From Rhizobium sullae (GTDB lineage: Bacteria > Pseudomonadota > Alphaproteobacteria > Rhizobiales > Rhizobiaceae): 64,000 bases of DNA. The notes under the pieces are model-generated. The model worked only from the letters and a program-made list of their open reading frames with translations. It made no database searches and was not told where the DNA came from. The stretch covers positions 2,769,501-2,833,500 of the forward strand of contig NZ_CP104143.1 in assembly GCF_025200715.1 (NCBI RefSeq), read 5' to 3'. Of the stretch, positions 55,360-64,000 are shown in pieces. Made by a program: the position numbers and the translations under genes. Each line of letters opens with the position of its first letter. Within the stretch, counting starts at the first letter, position 1.

Positions 55360-55494
55360 GCGAACGGCACGCCTCATTAAGCGGCACGGCACGCCACCCA
55401 TCCACCCAACACGCAATTGTGAGCGCTCTCCATCTGGACCGCTGCGGTGCCTTGCCGCATCCTCGGCGCACCGTGAAAGCGCCGGAGGGGTGGC

Positions 55495-56334
55495 ATGAAG
55501 CCGCAATTGCTTGTCCTCGCTATCGCATGCCTCGTGCCCTTTGCCCTGCCCCGCGCGGCGGCCGCACAAACCGAACCCAAACCCGTCAGTCAGTGCCAAG
55601 CGATCGCCCAGGCAACCCCCAAGGCCACATTCGTGAGCTTTTCCGGCGACGCGCCTATCATGCCTGCGGTTTCGGAAGGCGAGGATGTCAAGCTGACCTT
55701 CCTTGGACATTCCACCTTCGAAATCGAAACGCCGGGCGGCATCGTCATCGCAACGGATTTCAACGGCTGGTACCGGCCGGTCGTGACGCCCGACGTGGTG
55801 ACGATGAACCGGGCACACACAACGCATTACACGCTGACGCCAGATCCGGCGATCAAGCACGTGTTGCATGGCTGGAGCGATGTGCCCGGCGAAAAGGCAG
55901 ACATCGACCTGATGATCGGCGATGCCTATATCCGCAACGTCACGACGGATATCCGCGGCGGCTACAGCGCGCCTCAGAAAGATGGAAACTCAATCTTCAT
56001 CTTCGAGATCGCCGGCCTCTGCATCGGCCATCTCGGTCACCTACACTATGAACTGACCGATGCCCACTATACCGAGATCGGCCGCCTGGATATCGTCATG
56101 GTCCCGGTCGACGGCGGCCTGACTATGGGCGCCGACAGCATGAGCCGCGTCATCAAGCGCCTGCGCTCGTCGCTGATCCTGCCGATGCACCGCCGCGGCC
56201 CGCCGGTCGAGCGCTTTGTGTCGATGTTCGGTAAGGATTTCGACATCAGCTATGCGCCTGACGACACGATTACCGTTTCCATGCGATCCCTCCCCAGGAA
56301 GCCGCTCATTTATGTCATGAAGGGCGCTCTATAG
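55495..56334 (+). CDS. Exported metallo-beta-lactamase-fold hydrolase (UlaG-like)
   Basis: This 279-residue protein has a clear signal peptide (cut after about RAAAAQ). FLGHSTFEIETPGG is the first MBL-fold strand, followed by MNRAHTTHYTL, which stands in for the usual HxHxD metal motif with only His residues kept, and later GHLGHLHYELTD and MHRRGPP. The substrate is unknown. GGAGG lies 8 bases before the ATG. The gene stands alone between the YmdB-like gene and a convergent stress gene. Confidence 0.78.
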   Translation: MKPQLLVLAIACLVPFALPRAAAAQTEPKPVSQCQAIAQATPKATFVSFSGDAPIMPAVSEGEDVKLTFLGHSTFEIETPGGIVIATDFNGWYRPVVTPDVVTMNRAHTTHYTLTPDPAIKHVLHGWSDVPGEKADIDLMIGDAYIRNVTTDIRGGYSAPQKDGNSIFIFEIAGLCIGHLGHLHYELTDAHYTEIGRLDIVMVPVDGGLTMGADSMSRVIKRLRSSLILPMHRRGPPVERFVSMFGKDFDISYAPDDTITVSMRSLPRKPLIYVMKGAL

Positions 56335-56374
56335 AGGAGACCAGAAAGCCTGAGACCTCCAGGCTCTGCCGGCA

Positions 56375-56878
56375 TTAGGCAAATTGCAGATGCCGTTTGA
56401 TGCCCACGTCGGGCATCTTGTCGTCACTGAGATTGGCCTTCGCGATCTCCCAGCCGAACTTCAGCTTGCTGCCGATCGAAACCCAGATCTCGGCATCGTC
56501 CACATGCATGACAAGCATTGTCAGCTTCGGATCCTTCTTGCCGTTCTCGTACCAGGCCGCAACCACCGAATTCCAATACTGCTCGATCCTCGAAGGGTCC
56601 GGCCGGATCTCGATCTTGCCTGCCAGGCTGGCGTGGTAGTCGTGATCCTTGCCTATGACGCAGAAATGCGCACGCGTTCCCGGTTTGACGGCGCGGGCAA
56701 TGTCGGCATCGGATTTTGTATAGAACCATATGGTATTTGTCTTCGGATCGGCATGCGGAGCCATCGGCTGCATGTGCATGTCGACGCCATCGATGCCGAG
56801 CATTCCTGCCGAAACATCGTTCACCTGATCCCAAAGCTGCCGTGCCGGATGTTCGCGCGCTTCGCTAAAGCTTGCCAT
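56375..56878 (-). CDS. FMN-binding split-barrel stress protein
   Basis: This 167-residue protein of the pyridoxamine-phosphate-oxidase-like fold resembles the general stress protein 26 type. Typical stretches are DPKTNTIWFYTKSDADIARA and AHFCVIGKDHDYHASLAGK near the middle. It likely binds a flavin, but the substrate is unknown. A perfect EcfG-type promoter lies 37 bases upstream of its ATG, which supports a stress role. Confidence 0.8.
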   Translation of the reverse strand: MASFSEAREHPARQLWDQVNDVSAGMLGIDGVDMHMQPMAPHADPKTNTIWFYTKSDADIARAVKPGTRAHFCVIGKDHDYHASLAGKIEIRPDPSRIEQYWNSVVAAWYENGKKDPKLTMLVMHVDDAEIWVSIGSKLKFGWEIAKANLSDDKMPDVGIKRHLQFA

Positions 56879-56914
56879 GGCCTTCCCCTTCCCTTCGGGC
56901 TTTTCAAGCCTTCA

Positions 56915-56939
56915 AACGTCACGTCTGCCGCTTTGTTCC
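56915..56939 (-). promoter_or_regulatory. EcfG-type general stress promoter
   Basis: On the - strand GGAAC (56935-56939), 16 bases, CGTT (56915-56918) is an exact match to the GGAAC-N16-CGTT consensus of the alphaproteobacterial EcfG/RpoE2 regulon. It faces the split-barrel stress gene. Confidence 0.75.
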
Positions 56940-57053
56940 GCGGCTTTTCGCCTACCCAGGGACTCAGGAACAAGCTGCTTTTCCCTTGAATGCGGTCCGC
57001 TTCGCTCTTATAAGGCCGTCCATTCCGAACAATGAGACGTGAACAGGGGTGCC

Positions 57054-57800
57054 ATGGCTGGCCATTCACAGTTTAAAAACATCATGCATCGCAAGGGCCG
57101 TCAGGATGCCGTGCGGTCGAAAATGTTCTCCAAGCTCGCGCGCGAAATCACCGTTGCTGCCAAGGCCGGCCTGCCCGACCCGACGATGAACGCCCGCCTG
57201 CGCCTAGCAATCCAGAACGCCAAGGCACAGTCCATGCCGAAGGACAATATCGACCGCGCCATCAAGAAGGCGGCAGGCGCCGATAGCGAGAACTACGACG
57301 AAGTCCGCTACGAAGGCTATGGCCCAGGCGGCACGGCGATCATCGTCGAGGCGCTGACAGACAACCGCAACCGCACCGCCTCCAACGTCCGCTCAATCTT
57401 CACCAAGGCGGGCGGCGCGCTCGGCGAAACAGGCTCGGTTTCCTTCTCCTTCGATCACGTCGGCGAGATCACCTACAAGCTACCGGCCGGCGATGCCGAC
57501 ACGGTCATGGAAGCCGCGATCGAAGCCGGCGCCGATGACGTCGAGACCGACGAGGAAGGCCACACCATCACCTGCGCCTTCGAATCCCTCGGCGAAGTCG
57601 CCAAGGCGCTGGAAGGCACGCTTGGCGAAGCCGAAACCGTCAAGGCCGTCTGGCGCGCCCAGAACAGCGTGCCAGTGGACGAGGAAAAGGCCCAGTCGCT
57701 GATGAAGCTCATCGACAGCCTGGACGACGACGACGACGTGCAGAACGTCTATTCGAACTTCGAGGTTTCCGAAGAAGTGCTCGCCAAGCTTTCGGCTTGA
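57054..57800 (+). CDS. yebC: YebC/PmpR-family protein
   Basis: This 248-residue protein of the universal YebC family begins [17 protein letters not shown] and has [19 protein letters not shown]. Members act as DNA-binding regulators or in relief of ribosome stalling. It stands upstream of ruvCAB in many bacteria; here three unrelated genes lie in between. The start at 57054 fits the conserved N-terminus. Confidence 0.93.
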   Translation: MAGHSQFKNIMHRKGRQDAVRSKMFSKLAREITVAAKAGLPDPTMNARLRLAIQNAKAQSMPKDNIDRAIKKAAGADSENYDEVRYEGYGPGGTAIIVEALTDNRNRTASNVRSIFTKAGGALGETGSVSFSFDHVGEITYKLPAGDADTVMEAAIEAGADDVETDEEGHTITCAFESLGEVAKALEGTLGEAETVKAVWRAQNSVPVDEEKAQSLMKLIDSLDDDDDVQNVYSNFEVSEEVLAKLSA

Positions 57801-57820
57801 GCATTCCAACGAACGAATTG

Positions 57821-57854
57821 AAGACCCGGCTGCGGAAACGCTGGCGGGTCTTTT
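57821..57854 (+). terminator. Terminator after yebC
   Basis: AAGACCCG pairs with CGGGTCTT (57821-57828 with 57845-57852) and is followed by T residues, 20 bases after the yebC stop, between convergent genes. Confidence 0.7.
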
Positions 57855-57857
57855 GTC

Positions 57858-58859
57858 TTAAGCCGCAACTCTCATGAAATTCCTCAGTCCCGCAAACAGC
57901 TCGACCGATCTCAACCGCGCCTCGATGTCGTGTATCGGCATGGAGATGATGACCTCGTCCGCCCCGGTCTCCTTCAGGAATTCGGTGAGCTTCGCCTCTG
58001 CCGTCTTCGGTGAACCGACGACCGCGTAGCGTAGTGTGTGCTCGACATTCAGTTTCTCCATCGGCGACCAGAAGCCCTGCATGTCCTCGACCGGTCGCGG
58101 GAACGGACCACGGACGTTGCGGCGCAGGTTGACGAATTGCTGCTGCGCGGAAGTGAAATGATACTGCGCTTCCTCATCTGTCGGCGCGACGGAGCCCATG
58201 ACGCCGGCCATCACATAAGGCTGGTCGAGCGAGGCCGAGGGCTGGAACTTGCTGCGGTAGATGTCGATCGCATCGAGCAGCAAATCCGGTGCGAAATGCG
58301 AGGCGAAGGCATAGGGCAGGCCGAGCATCGCCGCCAGCTGGGCGCTATAAAGACTGGAGCCAAGCAGCCAGATCGGCACATGCGAACTGTAGCCTGGAAC
58401 GGCAAGGATCGCCTGGTTCTCAACCGGCTCACCCAGTAGCTGCTGCAGCTCGACGATATCGTTCGGGAAATTGTGGGCGCCCGCCTCCAGATTGCGGCGG
58501 AGCGCCTGCGCCGTCCGCATATCTGTGCCGGGAGCGCGACCGAGCCCGAGATCGACGCGGCCCGGAAAAAGCGCCGCCAATGTGCCGAACTGCTCGGCGA
58601 TCACCAGCGGTGAATGGTTGGGCAGCATGATTCCGCCCGAGCCGATGCGAATGTGGTTTGTCGCGGCGCCGACATGGCTGATGACGACCGCAGTCGCGGC
58701 ACTCGCGACACCCGGCATGCCGTGATGCTCCGCCAGCCAGAAGCGCTTGTAGCCGCACTCCTCCGCTTTCTGCGCCATGCGCGCCGAACCTTTGAAGGAT
58801 TGCTGGATCGTCGTGCCTTCGGCAACGGGCGAAAGATCGAGAATGGAAAAGGGAACCAT
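57858..58859 (-). CDS. LLM-class flavin-dependent oxidoreductase (MsnO8-like)
   Basis: This 333-residue luciferase-like barrel protein starts with [13 protein letters not shown] and has [16 protein letters not shown] and [10 protein letters not shown], the family markers of the MsnO8 group. It probably uses FMNH2 or F420-like flavin. The substrate is unknown. It convergently abuts yebC. Confidence 0.88.
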   Translation of the reverse strand: MVPFSILDLSPVAEGTTIQQSFKGSARMAQKAEECGYKRFWLAEHHGMPGVASAATAVVISHVGAATNHIRIGSGGIMLPNHSPLVIAEQFGTLAALFPGRVDLGLGRAPGTDMRTAQALRRNLEAGAHNFPNDIVELQQLLGEPVENQAILAVPGYSSHVPIWLLGSSLYSAQLAAMLGLPYAFASHFAPDLLLDAIDIYRSKFQPSASLDQPYVMAGVMGSVAPTDEEAQYHFTSAQQQFVNLRRNVRGPFPRPVEDMQGFWSPMEKLNVEHTLRYAVVGSPKTAEAKLTEFLKETGADEVIISMPIHDIEARLRSVELFAGLRNFMRVAA

Positions 58860-58941
58860 AAAGAAAACCTGCCGGTGATTGGAAGGACAGGTCTATGTAG
58901 GTTCTGGAATCGCTCATTCCAAATCCCGCGGACAAAGAAAA

Positions 58942-58961
58942 AGGGCCGGTTCCCCGACCCT
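58942..58961 (-). terminator. Terminator after the chemoreceptor gene
   Basis: On the - strand AGGGTCGG pairs with CCGGCCCT (one G-T pair) around a 4-base loop, followed by a T run. It lies 13 bases after the stop. Confidence 0.8.
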
Positions 58962-58974
58962 CGATCTCGCTATT

Positions 58975-61296
58975 TCAAGCCGTGTGCCGCCGGAGAATGT
59001 GAATTTCGGCGCCGTGATGATGATGATCGTGCGGCAGCGTGAAATTGCCGAGCTGGCGGTCCATCTCCACGGCCTCGGCCGCAAGGCGGTGGATCGCGGC
59101 TGTCGTTTCCTCCACCATCGCGGCATTCTGCTGCGTCATCGAGTCGAGTTCGGAAACGGCCTTGTTGATCTGGCGCAGCGTATCCGCCTCTTCACGGGTC
59201 GATTCCATGATCTCGTGAATCTGGCCATTGATGTGCTCGACATGGCTGCCGATGCCCGTCAGCGCCACACCTGCCCGCTCGACAAGCGACACGCCCGTCT
59301 CAACCTCATGGGTCGATTTCTGCAGCAGGCTCGCGATCTCCTTGGCAGCGCCCGATGAACGCTGCGCCAGTTCACGCACTTCCATCGCAACGACCGCAAA
59401 GCCCTTGCCGGATTCACCGGCGCGGGCCGCTTCGACGCCGGCATTGAGTGCCAGCAGGTTCGTCTGGAATGCGATGTCGTCGATAACGGAGATGATCGTG
59501 TTGATCTGCCGCGATGAGGACTGGATCGCCTCCATCGCCGCAATGGTCTCACGCATGATCTCGCCGGAGCCGGTGGTCTCCTTTTTCGCGTCGCGGGCAA
59601 TGCGCTCCGCCTGTTCAGCGCGTTGGATCTGGACGCGAACGGACTGGGTGATCGCATCGATCGCATTGGCCGTTTCGGTGATCGACGCAGCCTGTCGCTC
59701 GGTGCGTCCGGCAAGGTCGTCGGCGCCGGTCCGCATCTCTTCCGAGCCGGAGCGCACTGCCATGGAGTTGCCGCCGATCGCCGTCATCGTCTCGCTGAGC
59801 GTGGCGAGCGCATCGTTAAAGTTGACGCGCAGGCCTTCAAGCTCGTTCGGGAAACTCGTGTCGATCTGGTAGGCAAGGTCGCCGTTCGCCAGATGATGCA
59901 GACCCTCATCCAGCGCCTGGACTACATCTTGCAAGGTTTTCGCTTCCGCTTCGCGAAGAGCAAGGTTTTCCTGACGGTCGCGTTCGGCGCGGGCGCGGGT
60001 TGCAGCACTTGCCGCTTCCAGCTCGCGGCTTTCGATCAGTGATTGCCTGAATCGGGCAAGCGCCTTGGCCATCGTGCCGATTTCGTCCTGACGGTTCTGG
60101 CTGCCGATCTCGACATCCAGCTTGCCGCCTGCCACCTCGCGGGTATTGCAGGCAAGGCGCGCAAGCGGCGAGAAGAGCAACTTGGTGATAAGGCCCGTGG
60201 CAATCGCCATGACGACAAGCGCTGCGAGGCCAATCATGGTCAGCAGCGTCGCGATCTCGATCGAACCAGCATTGAGCTCGCTGACGAGCACGCTTTCGAC
60301 GACGAGAAACCGCTCGCCCTGATAGGCGATGGAGCGGACATAGGCCCGGGCGGTGCCGTCGGGGCGCGCAAAGTCGTCGACTGTCATGCCGTTGCTGCTT
60401 GCAAGCGCGTCCTTCACGAAAGTGAACGGCGCCGTGTCAAGCGTCGCAAGCCGGCCTTCCGCATTGAGCCCGACCGCAGAACCGTCACTGGAAATAATGG
60501 CAGCCTGAGCCGTGCTGCCGGAAACGATACCCTTTGCCAGGATGCTGGTGATGATATCATTGCGCACCTTGAAAAGGATGATGCCCTTCGCCTGACCGAG
60601 CTTGATGATCGGCACTGCATAGAAGATCGCCGACTTGCCGCTGGAGGAATCGACTCGCAGACCCGAGAATGCAGTCGGCGCGGAATTGTCCGTCGCCTTG
60701 GCTGTGTTCTCGACCGCTTTTGCAAATGCAATACCCGCACCTGTCGCCTTCCATGGATCGGCCTTCAGATTCTCGGCGAAATTATCGTCCTTCTTGTAGG
60801 AATAGAGAACCGAGCCGTCGAGATCGGCAATCAACAAGTCGCTGAAGGCGGTGTTCTCTAGGTCGCGGGCGACTTCGCCCTGGGTCTTCTCGTGGTTCGA
60901 GTAGTAGAAGCCGCTCGGCCCTTCCGGCTTCATCAGCCTCTCACGCTGATCCGCCGGATTTGGATTGTTGGTGATGAACACCTTTTTGAAGTCGCCTCGC
61001 GCGTCGCCCGACGATTTTTCGATCGTCTTCCAGCCGCTCTTCAGGCTGGTGATCGACATCTGCAGCGCCTCTATGCGCGCAATGGAACTCGCCTGGTTCT
61101 CAAGCTGCCCCAGTTGATCCTGCAGCATGTCGCCGCGGAAGATGAGAACACTTTCCTTGGCCTTCAGAGCCTGCGCATCCGAGATGCGGCTGCTGGTGAA
61201 ATAACCGAGAACGCTGATCGCGCTCACAGCCAGTGCCGTGAGCAGGATGAATGTCGCGATAACCTTAAAGGACAGGGACTGAAATCTCTGAGCCAT
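58975..61296 (-). CDS. Methyl-accepting chemotaxis protein
   Basis: This 773-residue receptor has TM1 at about residues 10-32, a periplasmic sensor domain of some 330 residues, TM2 near 365-385, HAMP, and a signalling core with DIAFQTNLLALNAGVEAARA. The ligand is unknown; the sensor looks like a double-Cache type. The C-terminus ends in a His run (HDHHHH) and lacks the usual CheR/CheB docking pentapeptide. The start at 61296 was chosen because TM1 then lies at the normal distance from the N-terminus. Confidence 0.92.
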   Translation of the reverse strand: MAQRFQSLSFKVIATFILLTALAVSAISVLGYFTSSRISDAQALKAKESVLIFRGDMLQDQLGQLENQASSIARIEALQMSITSLKSGWKTIEKSSGDARGDFKKVFITNNPNPADQRERLMKPEGPSGFYYSNHEKTQGEVARDLENTAFSDLLIADLDGSVLYSYKKDDNFAENLKADPWKATGAGIAFAKAVENTAKATDNSAPTAFSGLRVDSSSGKSAIFYAVPIIKLGQAKGIILFKVRNDIITSILAKGIVSGSTAQAAIISSDGSAVGLNAEGRLATLDTAPFTFVKDALASSNGMTVDDFARPDGTARAYVRSIAYQGERFLVVESVLVSELNAGSIEIATLLTMIGLAALVVMAIATGLITKLLFSPLARLACNTREVAGGKLDVEIGSQNRQDEIGTMAKALARFRQSLIESRELEAASAATRARAERDRQENLALREAEAKTLQDVVQALDEGLHHLANGDLAYQIDTSFPNELEGLRVNFNDALATLSETMTAIGGNSMAVRSGSEEMRTGADDLAGRTERQAASITETANAIDAITQSVRVQIQRAEQAERIARDAKKETTGSGEIMRETIAAMEAIQSSSRQINTIISVIDDIAFQTNLLALNAGVEAARAGESGKGFAVVAMEVRELAQRSSGAAKEIASLLQKSTHEVETGVSLVERAGVALTGIGSHVEHINGQIHEIMESTREEADTLRQINKAVSELDSMTQQNAAMVEETTAAIHRLAAEAVEMDRQLGNFTLPHDHHHHGAEIHILRRHTA

Positions 61297-61530
61297 GACA
61301 ACAACCCTTCCGGAGCGGCTTGCCGGCAGCGCAATCCCTGCCAGCTTGACCGAAAACAGAACACGGGGAGCCTTAACCTTTTGCAAAAGGCAGCTCCTCT
61401 CACATTTGAAGGGACTAGATTTCAGGCATCGGATTTAATTCGTGGTAAACGGCCTCCTACAAAAGAGGGAATGTTTTTGCTTTGTTCACATATTGGTGGC
61501 AGTTATTTTGCAACCGCAATAAGGTGAACT

Positions 61531-62043
61531 ATGCAAAATACGATTCGCATCATCGGCATCGATCCCGGTCTGCGCCGCACCGGCTGGGGAATTATCGACA
61601 CGCTCGGCAATTCGCTGCGCTTCGTGGCCTCCGGAACAGTGACCTCCGACGGCGACATGGACCTCGCCTCCCGCCTCTGCCAGCTGCACGACGGACTCGC
61701 CGAAATCGTGCATGGTTACAAGCCGGATGAGGCAGCCGTTGAGCAGACTTTCGTCAACAAGGATGCGGTTGCGACCCTGAAGCTCGGCCAAGCCCGCGGC
61801 ATTGCGATGCTCGTGCCGGCGCGCGCCGGGCTGCAGGTATCGGAATATGCACCCAATGCCGTCAAGAAGGCCGTCATCGGTGTTGGCCACGGTGAGAAGC
61901 AACAAATCCACATGATGCTGAAAATCCTGATGCCGAAAGTGGAGTTCAAAGGCAACGACGCCGCCGATGCGCTCGCCATCGCCATCTGCCATGCCCATAA
62001 CCGCGGCAGCAGCAGGATGCGCCTGGCGGCAGTGGCCGGTTGA
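61531..62043 (+). CDS. ruvC: Holliday junction resolvase RuvC
   Basis: This 170-residue nuclease cuts Holliday junctions in repair and recombination. The N-terminus [14 protein letters not shown] holds the first catalytic Asp. The others are in the VEQTFVNKD region (Glu) and in [18 protein letters not shown] (two Asp). The 234-base gap upstream, shared with the divergent chemoreceptor, carries a perfect palindrome CCTTTTGCAAAAGG (61377-61390), but no SOS box that I would accept. Confidence 0.96.
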   Translation: MQNTIRIIGIDPGLRRTGWGIIDTLGNSLRFVASGTVTSDGDMDLASRLCQLHDGLAEIVHGYKPDEAAVEQTFVNKDAVATLKLGQARGIAMLVPARAGLQVSEYAPNAVKKAVIGVGHGEKQQIHMMLKILMPKVEFKGNDAADALAIAICHAHNRGSSRMRLAAVAG

Positions 62044-62105
62044 CCTGCGTTCTTGCCTTGTTCTATCAGTAATGATAATTCTTACCGCATCAGTGGAGCA
62101 ATCAG

Positions 62106-62357
62106 ATGCGCGTTACCTCAAAGGGCCAAGTCACCATCCCTCGCGACCTGCGTGAGCTTGCAGGTATAGAGCTAAACAGCGAGGTGATCTTTTCGGTTGA
62201 GGGTGGAAAGTTGATTCTTGCACCAAAGAATGGAAAGCAGGAATTGGAAGATCGCGGTCGTCTCGATCGCTTCATGCAATCCCTCGATCGGCTTGAAGGA
62301 ACCGGCGACCAGGCAATCGATGCCGAAGAACTTATGTCGATGACGCGGGACCGCTGA
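62106..62357 (+). CDS. AbrB/MazE-type antitoxin (VapB-like)
   Basis: This 83-residue protein has the swapped-hairpin DNA-binding domain of AbrB antitoxins at the N-terminus (MRVTSKGQVTIPRDLRELAG). The C-terminal half, which should wrap the toxin, is acidic. Its stop overlaps the toxin start by one base. It lies between ruvC and ruvA. Confidence 0.85.
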   Translation: MRVTSKGQVTIPRDLRELAGIELNSEVIFSVEGGKLILAPKNGKQELEDRGRLDRFMQSLDRLEGTGDQAIDAEELMSMTRDR

Positions 62358-62770
62358 TGGCAACGTTGATCGACACCAACGTTCTCGTCGACCTTGCAAT
62401 CCCGACATCCGATTGGCATGGCTGGTCACGCCAGCGTGCTTTGGACGTCTTCAAGCGCGGTCCGGTCCTGATAAACCCGATCATCTACTCGGAGTTTTCC
62501 GTGCGCTATCGCAATATGGACGAAGTGGATCGCCTGCTGCCGCAGGATGAATTCCGCCGCGAGAATCTGCCTTGGGCCGCTGCGTTTGCGGCCGCCGCCG
62601 CCTTCCGCGTCTATCGGAAATCAGGCGGCGAGCGTGAGAGCATTCTTCCCGATTTTCTAATTGGCGCGCATGCGGCGATCCGCGGCTACACGGTTCTGAC
62701 CCGTGATCCCAAAGGGTACCATTCCTATTTCCCATCGCTCGACCTCATCACACCCGAAACCCATCCCTGA
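62357..62770 (+). CDS. PIN-domain toxin (VapC-like)
   Basis: This 137-residue ribonuclease toxin has all four acidic residues: D6 (in IDTNVLVD), E46 (in YSEFS), D99 (in PDFLIG) and D117 (in TRDP). It is coupled to the antitoxin by TGATG. VapC toxins usually cut tRNA or rRNA; the target is unknown here. It ends 11 bases before ruvA, so ruvA may be read through from the toxin-antitoxin transcript. Confidence 0.85.
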   Translation: MATLIDTNVLVDLAIPTSDWHGWSRQRALDVFKRGPVLINPIIYSEFSVRYRNMDEVDRLLPQDEFRRENLPWAAAFAAAAAFRVYRKSGGERESILPDFLIGAHAAIRGYTVLTRDPKGYHSYFPSLDLITPETHP

Positions 62771-62781
62771 CGGACCTCTTC

Positions 62782-63396
62782 ATGATCGGCAAGCTCAAAG
62801 GCACCATCGACGAAATCGGCGACGACCATGTACTTGTCGACGTCCACGGCGTTTGCTACGTCGCCTATTGCTCCGGCCGCACGCTGTCGAGGCTCGGTTC
62901 GCAGGGAGAAGCTTGCGCGCTTTTCATCGAGACTTACGTGCGTGAAGACCAGCTGAAGCTCTTCGGCTTCATGACAGCGTTGGAGCGCGAATGGTTCAAC
63001 CTGCTGCAAAGCGTCCAGGGTGTCGGCGCGAAGGTGGCGCTCGCCATCCTCTCCATCCTGACGCCGAGCGAACTTGCCAATGCCATCGCCCTGCAGGACA
63101 GAACGGCCGTCTCCCGCGCGCAGGGTGTCGGCCCGAAGGTCGCGGTCCGTATCGTCACCGAGTTGAAGAACAAGGCCCCCGCCTTTGCCGGCGAGGCGAT
63201 CAATATCGGTCTCAAGCAGGAACTTGGCGAAGGTGTCGCTTCGGCACCCGTCTCCGATGCCGTCTCTGCGTTGACGAATCTCGGCTATTCGCGTGACCAG
63301 GCCGCCAATGCTGTTGCTGCTGCGATGAAAACGGCAGGCGAAGGTGCTGACAGCGCCAAACTGATCAGGTTGGGATTGAAGGAATTGGCGCGGTGA
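62782..63396 (+). CDS. ruvA: Holliday junction DNA helicase subunit RuvA
   Basis: This 204-residue protein holds the Holliday junction for RuvB. The first domain begins [13 protein letters not shown], followed by the helix-hairpin-helix region with [15 protein letters not shown] and [16 protein letters not shown], and the C-terminal domain ([15 protein letters not shown]) that binds RuvB. It is complete. The PIN remnant overlaps its stop. Confidence 0.96.
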   Translation: MIGKLKGTIDEIGDDHVLVDVHGVCYVAYCSGRTLSRLGSQGEACALFIETYVREDQLKLFGFMTALEREWFNLLQSVQGVGAKVALAILSILTPSELANAIALQDRTAVSRAQGVGPKVAVRIVTELKNKAPAFAGEAINIGLKQELGEGVASAPVSDAVSALTNLGYSRDQAANAVAAAMKTAGEGADSAKLIRLGLKELAR

Positions 63397-63665
63397 TTGG
63401 CGAAAACCCGGTTTCTTACCATGATGGTTTGAGTTACCCGCAACCGCAGATCATTGAGATGCTTCGCTTGCTTCTGGCTTCCGCTGAAGTTGTCGTTGAG
63501 CATGCCGATGAACTGAATATATTGGTCGCGGCGCAGAGCCCCCCGGAAACGAATCTCGCCGATTATCTCGTCGTGTGGGCAGGTCTCAGGGACGGTTGCC
63601 GGAAAGTCATCACATTTGATCGCAAGGCTGCTAGGGCGATTCCCGGAATGGAACTTCTCGCATGA
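63393..63665 (+). pseudogene. PIN-domain (VapC-type) toxin remnant
   Basis: This 90-codon frame aligns by look to the second half of a VapC PIN domain: NLADYLVVWAGLRDGC, then [17 protein letters not shown]. The first half, with the DTN motif and the conserved Glu, is missing, so it cannot be an active toxin. It overlaps the ruvA stop and the ruvB start by 4 bases each. No antitoxin gene is left beside it. Its short frame may now serve only to carry ribosomes on to ruvB. Confidence 0.65.
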
Positions 63666-64000
63666 CCGAACCTGCCCGCCTGATATCGCCGGAAAAGCGG
63701 GGCGAAGATCTGGATGTGACGCTGCGTCCGCAGTCGCTGGACGAGTTCACCGGCCAGGCGGAGGCGCGAGCGAATCTGAAGGTCTTCATCGAAGCCGCCA
63801 AGAACCGCGGCGAGGCGCTGGACCATGTCCTCTTCGTGGGGCCGCCGGGCCTCGGCAAGACGACGCTGGCGCAGATCATGGCGAAGGAGCTCGGAGTCAA
63901 CTTCCGCTCCACGTCCGGCCCGGTCATCGCGAAAGCCGGCGACCTTGCGGCGCTGCTGACGAATCTCGAAGAGCGCGACGTACTCTTCATCGACGAGATC
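63662..64000 (+). CDS. ruvB: Holliday junction DNA helicase RuvB, 3' partial
   Basis: This is the first 113 codons of ruvB; the gene runs past the window end. [12 protein letters not shown] is the typical start, and [18 protein letters not shown] is the Walker A box. LFIDEI at the cut is the Walker B box. It begins at an ATGA overlap with the PIN remnant. Confidence 0.93.
   Translation, partial: MTEPARLISPEKRGEDLDVTLRPQSLDEFTGQAEARANLKVFIEAAKNRGEALDHVLFVGPPGLGKTTLAQIMAKELGVNFRSTSGPVIAKAGDLAALLTNLEERDVLFIDEI

Noticed and set aside
61484..61500. SOS (LexA) box before ruvC
   Set aside because: There is only one GTTC half-site; the second half seven bases later is GGTG, too far from the alphaproteobacterial GTTC-N7-GTTC.

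Overview
The window looks like a chromosomal segment of a fast-growing Rhizobium (R. etli / leguminosarum / tropici type). Supporting signs are the high GC and codon bias, an sqdBDC sulfolipid operon, a coxMNOP-type oxidase with two subunit-III genes, the ybgC-tolQRAB-pal-cpoB-tilS-ftsH-glmM cluster, a serC leader RNA, EcfG-type general-stress promoters and a rhizobial palindromic repeat. Species-level placement is not possible from the sequence alone.

Positions 1-16.2 kb are the tail half of a P2/Mu-like contractile-tail prophage or tailocin. The genes are all on the + strand and tightly overlapped: tail-terminator-like protein, spike gpV, wedge gpW, baseplate gpJ and gpI, two large fibre-type proteins and small companions. 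After a terminator come sheath, tube, the gpE/gpE' chaperone pair (joined by a -1 frameshift on a run of seven T), tape measure, gpU, gpX and gpD, then a lone DNA adenine methylase. Capsid, packaging, lysis and integrase genes are not visible and would have to lie to the left. Positions 16.2-19.25 kb are lower-GC cargo: a small SAM methyltransferase, a TIR-domain protein with a Cys-rich tail, and a two-TM coiled-coil protein. The last two sit between imperfect 40-bp direct repeats. The accessory region stops at the 3' end of a tRNA-Met gene, the likely attachment site.

Positions 19.4-34 kb hold core metabolism and stress genes: mnmA, an MscS channel, a PAS-GGDEF-EAL protein, an EcfG-type stress operon (small protein, erythromycin-esterase-like protein, phosphoribosyltransferase), a divergent MerR/P-type ATPase metal-efflux pair, a YidB-like protein, the serine genes serC-serA, and an outer-membrane barrel protein. 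Positions 34.1-39.1 kb carry, on the - strand, a cytochrome c gene followed by an alternative haem-copper oxidase operon.

Positions 39.3-50.8 kb are a - strand envelope cluster reading ybgC, tolQ, tolR, tolA, tolB, pal, cpoB, tilS, ftsH, glmM. It covers cell-envelope constriction, tRNA-Ile lysidine synthesis, membrane proteolysis and amino-sugar supply. tilS carries a 141-bp palindromic element inserted in frame. Positions 50.9-64 kb hold, mostly on the + strand, sqdBDC, 5-formyl-THF cyclo-ligase, a YmdB-like phosphodiesterase, an exported metallo-beta-lactamase-fold protein, yebC and ruvC-ruvA-ruvB. A complete VapBC-type toxin-antitoxin pair lies between ruvC and ruvA, and a truncated PIN-domain remnant lies between ruvA and ruvB. 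A stress FMN-binding protein with its own EcfG-type promoter, an LLM-type oxidoreductase and a chemotaxis receptor lie on the - strand in this part.
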